Origin: Saxidomus purpurata
Lineage: Eukaryota; Mollusca; Bivalvia; Venerida; Veneridae
Direction: 5' to 3'
Length of the DNA stretch: 64,000 nucleotides
Assembly: GCA_022818135.1 (NCBI GenBank)
Contig: JAFMSR010000015.1
Coordinates: 1,045,002 to 1,109,001 of the forward strand
Below the pieces are notes generated by a model, which worked only from the letters and a program-made list of their open reading frames with translations, had not been told where the DNA came from and ran no database searches. Of this stretch, positions 58,846 through 64,000 are shown piece after piece. How positions within the stretch are numbered: position 1 is the first letter of the stretch; every line of letters begins with the position of its first letter. The position numbers were made by a program, and so were the translations under genes.

Positions 58846-60363
58846 CTGTTTCGCAATCGAGTGTTTTGCAATCGATAAAAAAAAATCAGAATAAATCAGT
58901 ACGGTTAAAGCTCCATTGTGGGATATTTACGGACGAGCAATATCAGCTACAACCGAATGTTTCTTCTCAGATATAGCAATTACACACAGAAGACACTATG
59001 ATACAGTTTGCTATGACCTTGGTACATTAATTTGTAGATTCAATTGTGTCAATATAATGGAAATGCTGAGAACGACGAAATCCGTGAGAATTGGTGCCAC
59101 ACGAAACATTCTGCCGCACGAAAACTAATGCCACACGAAAATAAATGACTACACAGTACAATCAACTTCGTAACTATCATTTGATAATTAATGCAGAAAG
59201 AGAATTGATCATTTTGTTAATTCGTAAACGAGCTTAGATGTATAGATCTAGCAAGGATTACTTTGTCATTCCCCATGTTTGTACTGTTCGGAATTCTTTG
59301 ACCACTATATATACGTTACTCTGTGATCGTATGTTGAACTGATGAGGGCTTTAGCTATATTTCGGTATACACGCTTCGTTGCGAAATCTGGAGTGATCAT
59401 TAAAGACCAGAATGCTATATTCGGACACATGCTCCAAATATGGCTTTCTATTGAACCCTAATGGAAAGGGATATGTAAAGTGTAACAAACGTTTCCAAAA
59501 ACATCAACACAAACATTCCAATTTATATTTTTTTAACAAGAGTGTTATAGCGGCTTACTGTGATAGTTAAGGGGAGGCTACTGTATATTGTAAGGGGAAG
59601 TAACCGCTGTGTTGAGGAAATGGGAAACGAAAATGACGTGATTATCGTCTCATCGCATGCCATAATGACACCAGAATAAAGCAAAGTAATCAATATAAAA
59701 CATCTTAATCACCATCAGTAATTGATGAAGAGCATTATTAATTTTGGCAATGCTGTGTATAGACCGTCTGACCGGTATTTGACGGTCCAAAAGGTTACTC
59801 ACTGTTCAGTATGTACGCGTTAGTATATTTAGTACAATAGGGTTATAAACCGTTTACAAATGAGTCCTGCTGTCTAGAGCCAGCAGGAATCTAAATATAT
59901 TTGGGTACTCACACAGCTATATTAGGACCACACAATTTGCTTATCAATTCCAATTGAACTGACTTTTGTTCACTATTTCCTGTCATATAAACAATGGAAT
60001 ACTTTGAAGTGATATATTCGCTAAAATATCACGGCAGATGATAGGTACAATTTTACAAGTTTATTTATTGCAAATTACAGCCTCCGACACCTAAGCACCA
60101 CCACCACCATTCCCGTATTTTCGATTATTCATTGGCGCCGCCGATGACGGCGGTGGCCTTTTGGATACTTTTTCCGGAAGTACTGCTAGGAGCGGTTATT
60201 AGAAGCGAAGAAAAATGGTTTTAACTGTAGCCAAAAAATACGCAAAGACATTAAAATATTGATTAACACATTTCCTTCATTAAAACGTAATTGTTTAATT
60301 GTAATGTTCCTTTTCATATCTTTTAGAAAAATACGAAAACGTAAAACAACTTCCCCTTACCGG

Positions 60364-61591
60364 TTTTGCAAAAGAAGTGTCTAGAGAACCGGAACCGGTT
60401 CCCTAGACAGCGACCTTAGCGAACCGGATTTATTCGGACGATTTGTGGCGTTTGTTATCGGCACGTTTATTGATACAGCTATATAAACAAGCATATGTTG
60501 ATTATTATTGTTATCATAAAATGTAATTCGGAAGAGGAATATTTAGAGATCCTTCCAAAATTATGACATGAAAGACTTAACGCAGATTAGTATTAGAGAT
60601 AACAGAATGACGAAGGAGAGGTTTAGTTTAACATAATGAATAGCATGAAACAGAAAGCACAATTTTTCTGTAAAGTTTTTGATTTTAGTAATATATGTAG
60701 AGAGAAATAATAAACCTAAATATACATAAGCATTTGCTTTCGTTTTCATTATGTCACATCAAGGCTACACCACGAGGAGCTCTGATCATGGCCCGTCGAC
60801 CCTATTAAGAGTCAGTTTAGCCCTGAAAAGGACTGTTTTCAGAGCCTCTGGTTCAGGAAGGCATGACTGAGCTGTCGGTGAACTTAAAGCAACATCTCTT
60901 CTAAACACACCATCACGTCTGTCTATAACGTCATTGTTCATTAACTCTGGACCATGTGACCATATTTTGTCAAGTGGGAGTTTCAACAAGGTCTTGTTAA
61001 GACGTCTGGATAACTGATCGACGTTGATGACAATGGAAGAGGCTCTCAATACGACGTGCTGAACACCACAGCTGCGGAATTCATTTCTTATATAAAGTAG
61101 GGCATGGAGTAACTGATGATTGTTAAATTTTTCTATCATTTTTACCTATCTGTTGAAGACTGTATGAAGACTATGTCAAACTTCGCCGCTTCCACCTGCG
61201 TACTTCTGCAACAACCCGACGACATTAATCCTCCTGTCCCATGTGCTTCAACGCGAAATGGTAGATCTGTGTAGACTACCATTTCGCCAGCGTACAATAG
61301 ATATCATATTAAAACCGGAAGTGCGGAAGGCGAAGGAGATCAATTCGACAATCGACACATTGAAAACTAAGCAAATAAACTGATAATCCCACATTTTTCT
61401 TGTTTAAATGGAAGTTTCACTTTATAATTATTAAATAATCTATTTTCTTATCACAATTACATGTAATATAGCAGGAAAACAATTCTGGTCGCTAGTGTAT
61501 AGACGGATATAGGCTAGAGAACCGATTCCGGTTCGCTAAGGTCGCTGTCTAGGGAACCGGTTCAGGTTCTCTAGACACTGCCTTTGCAAAA
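60364..61591. mobile_element. TIR-flanked element carrying an SGNH-hydrolase-like relic
   Basis: Terminal inverted repeats of about 65 bp: 'agaaccggaaccggttccct' and 'agacagcgaccttagcgaac' at the left (60364-60428) are mirrored at 61527-61591 with about three mismatches. The 1.1-kb interior contains a minus-strand reading frame at 60779-61262. No transposase recognised; probably non-autonomous or a composite. Confidence 0.7.
60779..61262 (-). pseudogene. SGNH-hydrolase-like fragment inside the TIR element
   Basis: The minus strand reads AKFDIVFIQSS near 61170, one in-frame stop, then a 117-aa frame (61139-60786) with CGVQHVVLRASSI, a helix NVDQLSRRLNKTLLKL and RRDGVF. This follows the order of SGNH/GDSL-like domains (DIV-Q block, strand after CGV, helix, then a closing DGVH block), which are often carried by invertebrate mobile elements. 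The catalytic Ser/Gly/Asn/His blocks are degraded (DGVH is DGVF). The assignment is by pattern alone. Confidence 0.4.
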
Positions 61592-61627
61592 TTATAATAT
61601 GAGCTTATTTTTACCACGTGCTTTAAA

Positions 61628-61705
61628 GTCAGTCTCCGTGGTGTAGTGGGTAAGCTGATGACCGTCTAATTTTACGAGTGGAGTTCGAATCCCGGTCAAA
61701 CCCAA
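61628..61705 (+). repeat. tRNA-like sequence, probably a SINE head
   Basis: 'tccgtggtgtagtgggtaag' (A-box) and 'ggagttcgaatcccggtcaa' (B-box), about 75 nt. The 5' and 3' ends do not pair as an acceptor stem. The following T-rich tail resembles that after the tRNA-like segment at 51085. Confidence 0.5.
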
Positions 61706-63009
61706 TTTTTTAAAATAATTTTTCTTCCGTTTTTTTCAGCTTTAAAACCACCATGATTTTAAATGTTTTCTGCAAATATTCATAAAATTTTTCATTCAAA
61801 TCAAACTAATAATGATTGCTTATCAAAAAGCTAATTTTAGCTATATAACGCCACACATGTACAAAACTATTTCGGCGCCCTTTGATGCTTTGCATCAATG
61901 GTATTCTTGTGTATTTTTGGATCGATTGAATTTATTCAATCGTATCTAAAGTTAACAGAGTATTTCAGACCCTTACGGCCGAACTCTTAACACAAAGTTT
62001 TGTCGAATTCGACCGACAAGTAGTTCTATATAACTGTTTTCTGTTATAAAAATTATATAGTAACAGATCTAAATAATATCAAAACACTACAGAATAGCAT
62101 AATATTATATTGTTGTTTTTCTTATAATTTGTAACTTAACTCAACGAGGTATCTGTTCTGTATAGAACTATTTTCCTACGCGGTTCTTATCGTCAGAACG
62201 GTTTGACATGAGAAATGTAAGACCCGTGAAATACATATCGCTACACCGGATACACTAAATTCAGTGTTTCCGCGAGAGCGCGTTTTCTGCGGTTTTGACG
62301 CACTCATTTTGTCAATGACGCAACAGAAATAGCAAAGAGCGTCTTCTATGACGCAATTAAAATGTGTATGATCAAATTACTACAAAAACAACATTTCAAA
62401 ACCTCTCAAAACGCTTCTAAATGCAAGATATATTGTTGATAAACTACGCTCCGGTATGAGATATGTCTAAATTTGACCCTATTGCGTCGTCGTTGTCGTC
62501 TGATTTCGGATCGACCCGCATTTTGTACCATTGCGTTTTTGTGTGTGTTGATTCCTATGATACCGTCATCATAGATCGTAGACGCACAACAAGAGATGGT
62601 CGACGAACCTTAATAGAGGAAACAAAAACGTCTTTCTGGGTGATTTTAATGATCATTTTGTAGTCATTTCGATCAGACTGTCACTATTGAAAGGGGTTTA
62701 AGTGTGCCAAATAATATCCAAGTTTAATGTCTATGGTTGAAAGCACTTTCAAACTCACAAAAATTCGCTTTGTGGACAAATTTGACTATTGAGATGCAGT
62801 GACAAAATGGAAAGCATCCAAAGAGAAACACCTGTTGTCTTGCCAACCCTTTGATTACCCACCATTTTTGTGATGTATCACATGCAGTTTTACAGAAGTA
62901 AACTGAATAAAACTTCTTTAACACATAGTTATGCCTTTTATTTTTTTTACAATAAAGGGTATGACAGTTTCTAAATGACCCCAATTTTTTTTAAGGGAAT
63001 TTATATTAA

Positions 63010-63480
63010 AGCCGGAAGTTGCAATATGACCTTAGCTGTGGGTGTGACGTTATCCGAATTAATCCGCACATACATTAACCTTATGGGCATATCCCATAAC
63101 TTTTGAATGACATTTAAAGTTGTTCAAACCATACATTTTCAGTTCAGTTTTGTCAAGTTACGATTTACAGCTTAATACTTCATAGGGTAGTTGAGCATAG
63201 TCACTGAATGACATAATGTAAGCACATGGGTTCCTATCTCAAAAGTAAAGTTTACACAAATGGTGAAAGGTCAAAATTTATGGACAGTTGTGTCTCCAGT
63301 TTATAACTTTCTTTTAACTCGTGCAAGGGTTGTCCTGATATTCACACATGTATGTGTACATTCCTGATATTTACACATGTATGTGACTGTGTTGTTCAGA
63401 TCCAATCGATCCTCCAGCACTTTCAGTCCTTTGATTTGTATTGTTGAACGTTATGTATTCACTGATATATAATTCGAAAG
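63010..63480 (+). repeat. Dispersed repeat, partner of 55030-55490
   Basis: Inverted relative to the copy at 55030; contains 'cttatgggcatatcccataac' and a duplicated 'acacatgtatgtg' segment. Confidence 0.75.
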
Positions 63481-63649
63481 TATATCCCTAAATCACAACA
63501 ATACTGTAGTGATTTTACTAGATGTTTCCATTTAATACTAATGGTTGATCATAATCTACACTTACTGTTGGTTTTAGCACACCTAACAGTCGTATTTATC
63601 AGACATTCAGTGACGGTGATGCAGTAGTTTTTTATTCATTTTTATGACC

Positions 63650-64000
63650 CCTTTGAAGTAGATGCGTATATCGGTTTGCAGATGTCGGTCGGTCTCCGTC
63701 CGTCCGTCTGGCTGTCCGGAAATATCGTGTCCGCTCCATATCTCCTAAACCCCGCGAAGGATTTTCGTGAAACTTTGGTCAGATGTTCACCTCAACTACA
63801 CAATGTGAAGAACCCATGAACCATCTGCACTGGCTCAAGGTCAGGGTCACAGCTCAAGGTCAAAGGTTCGAGTCTTGCATTTCGTGTCCGCTCCATATCT
63901 CCTAAACCCCGCGAAGGATTTTCATGAAACCTGGGTCAGATGTTCACTTTAACTACGCAATGTGCAGAACCCATAAACCAACCATGCCGGCTTACGGTCA
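63650..64000 (+). repeat. Tandem repeat of about 157 bp, cut by the window end
   Basis: 'gtgtccgctccatatctcct' begins at about 63728 and again at about 63885, each followed by 'aaaccccgcgaaggattttc' and 'gtcagatgttcac'. Preceded by 'ccgtccgtccgtctggctgt'. Continues beyond the window. Confidence 0.85.

Larger units (their letters stand above)
54633..64000. other. Gene-poor right end
   Basis: Apart from the repeats listed separately (inverted pair 55030/63000, retroelement tail 55697, foldback near 56630-56760, SINEs 56010 and 58655, TIR element 60364-61591, tRNA-like 61628, tandem repeat 63650) I see no supported gene. Stretches 57000-58000, 59150-60350 and 61750-62950 are AT-rich with only short unsupported reading frames. 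Confidence 0.6.

Noticed and set aside
61628..61705. Functional tRNA gene
   Set aside because: A- and B-box are present without a pairing acceptor stem; more likely a SINE head.
62463..62663. 66-aa ORF
   Set aside because: No recognisable domain or splice context.

Overview
This is eukaryotic nuclear DNA, AT-rich, with short exons, GT-AG introns and about half of its length in transposon relics and minisatellites. The secreted C1q-domain exon, the tRNA-derived SINEs, the many short foldback elements and the tandem repeats of the 'tatctcctaaaccccgcgaagg' and 'cataactctgtcaaatatgacc' kind suggest a mollusc, most likely a bivalve. That assignment is an inference from gene and repeat style, not from a species-specific marker.

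I can support five genes, four of them by joining exons whose intron phases all agree. (1) 70-6120 (+): a LAMP-family membrane glycoprotein with one luminal LAMP domain behind a Thr/Ser-rich stalk (371 aa). (2) 9104-17317 (+): a tandem LAMP paralogue with two luminal LAMP domains separated by a Thr/Pro-rich hinge, one membrane span and a C-terminal YDRI tail (518 aa). (3) 34936-23406 (-): a secreted mosaic protein of 11 exons with the order signal peptide, LU/three-finger domain, ShKT domain, four thrombospondin type-1 repeats, C1q domain (519 aa). (4) 38071-45011 (+): a dihydrodiol dehydrogenase-like Gfo/Idh/MocA oxidoreductase (DHDH, 7 exons, 331 aa). (5) 53556-54632 (+): an intronless-CDS rhodopsin-like GPCR (358 aa) with several canonical motifs missing.

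Between and inside these genes lie: retroelement fragments in intron 4 of LAMP 1; a nested repeat-built inverted-repeat element and a minisatellite carrying splice-donor sequence in introns of LAMP 2; many palindromic MITEs in introns of the mosaic gene; a 557-bp foldback and a 21-bp minisatellite in DHDH introns; a 3.1-kb array of a 40-bp unit (46700-49790); a TIR element with a tRNA-like interior (51030-51860); and a TIR-flanked element with an SGNH-hydrolase-like relic (60364-61591). The last 9 kb has no gene that I can support.

The genes do not form a pathway. LAMP proteins belong to lysosomal membranes; E-box/CLEAR-like sites 440-520 bp upstream of LAMP 2 fit lysosomal regulation. The mosaic protein looks like an extracellular recognition or matrix protein, and its domain order is the most novel item here: I do not recall a described family with LU-ShKT-TSP1-C1q.
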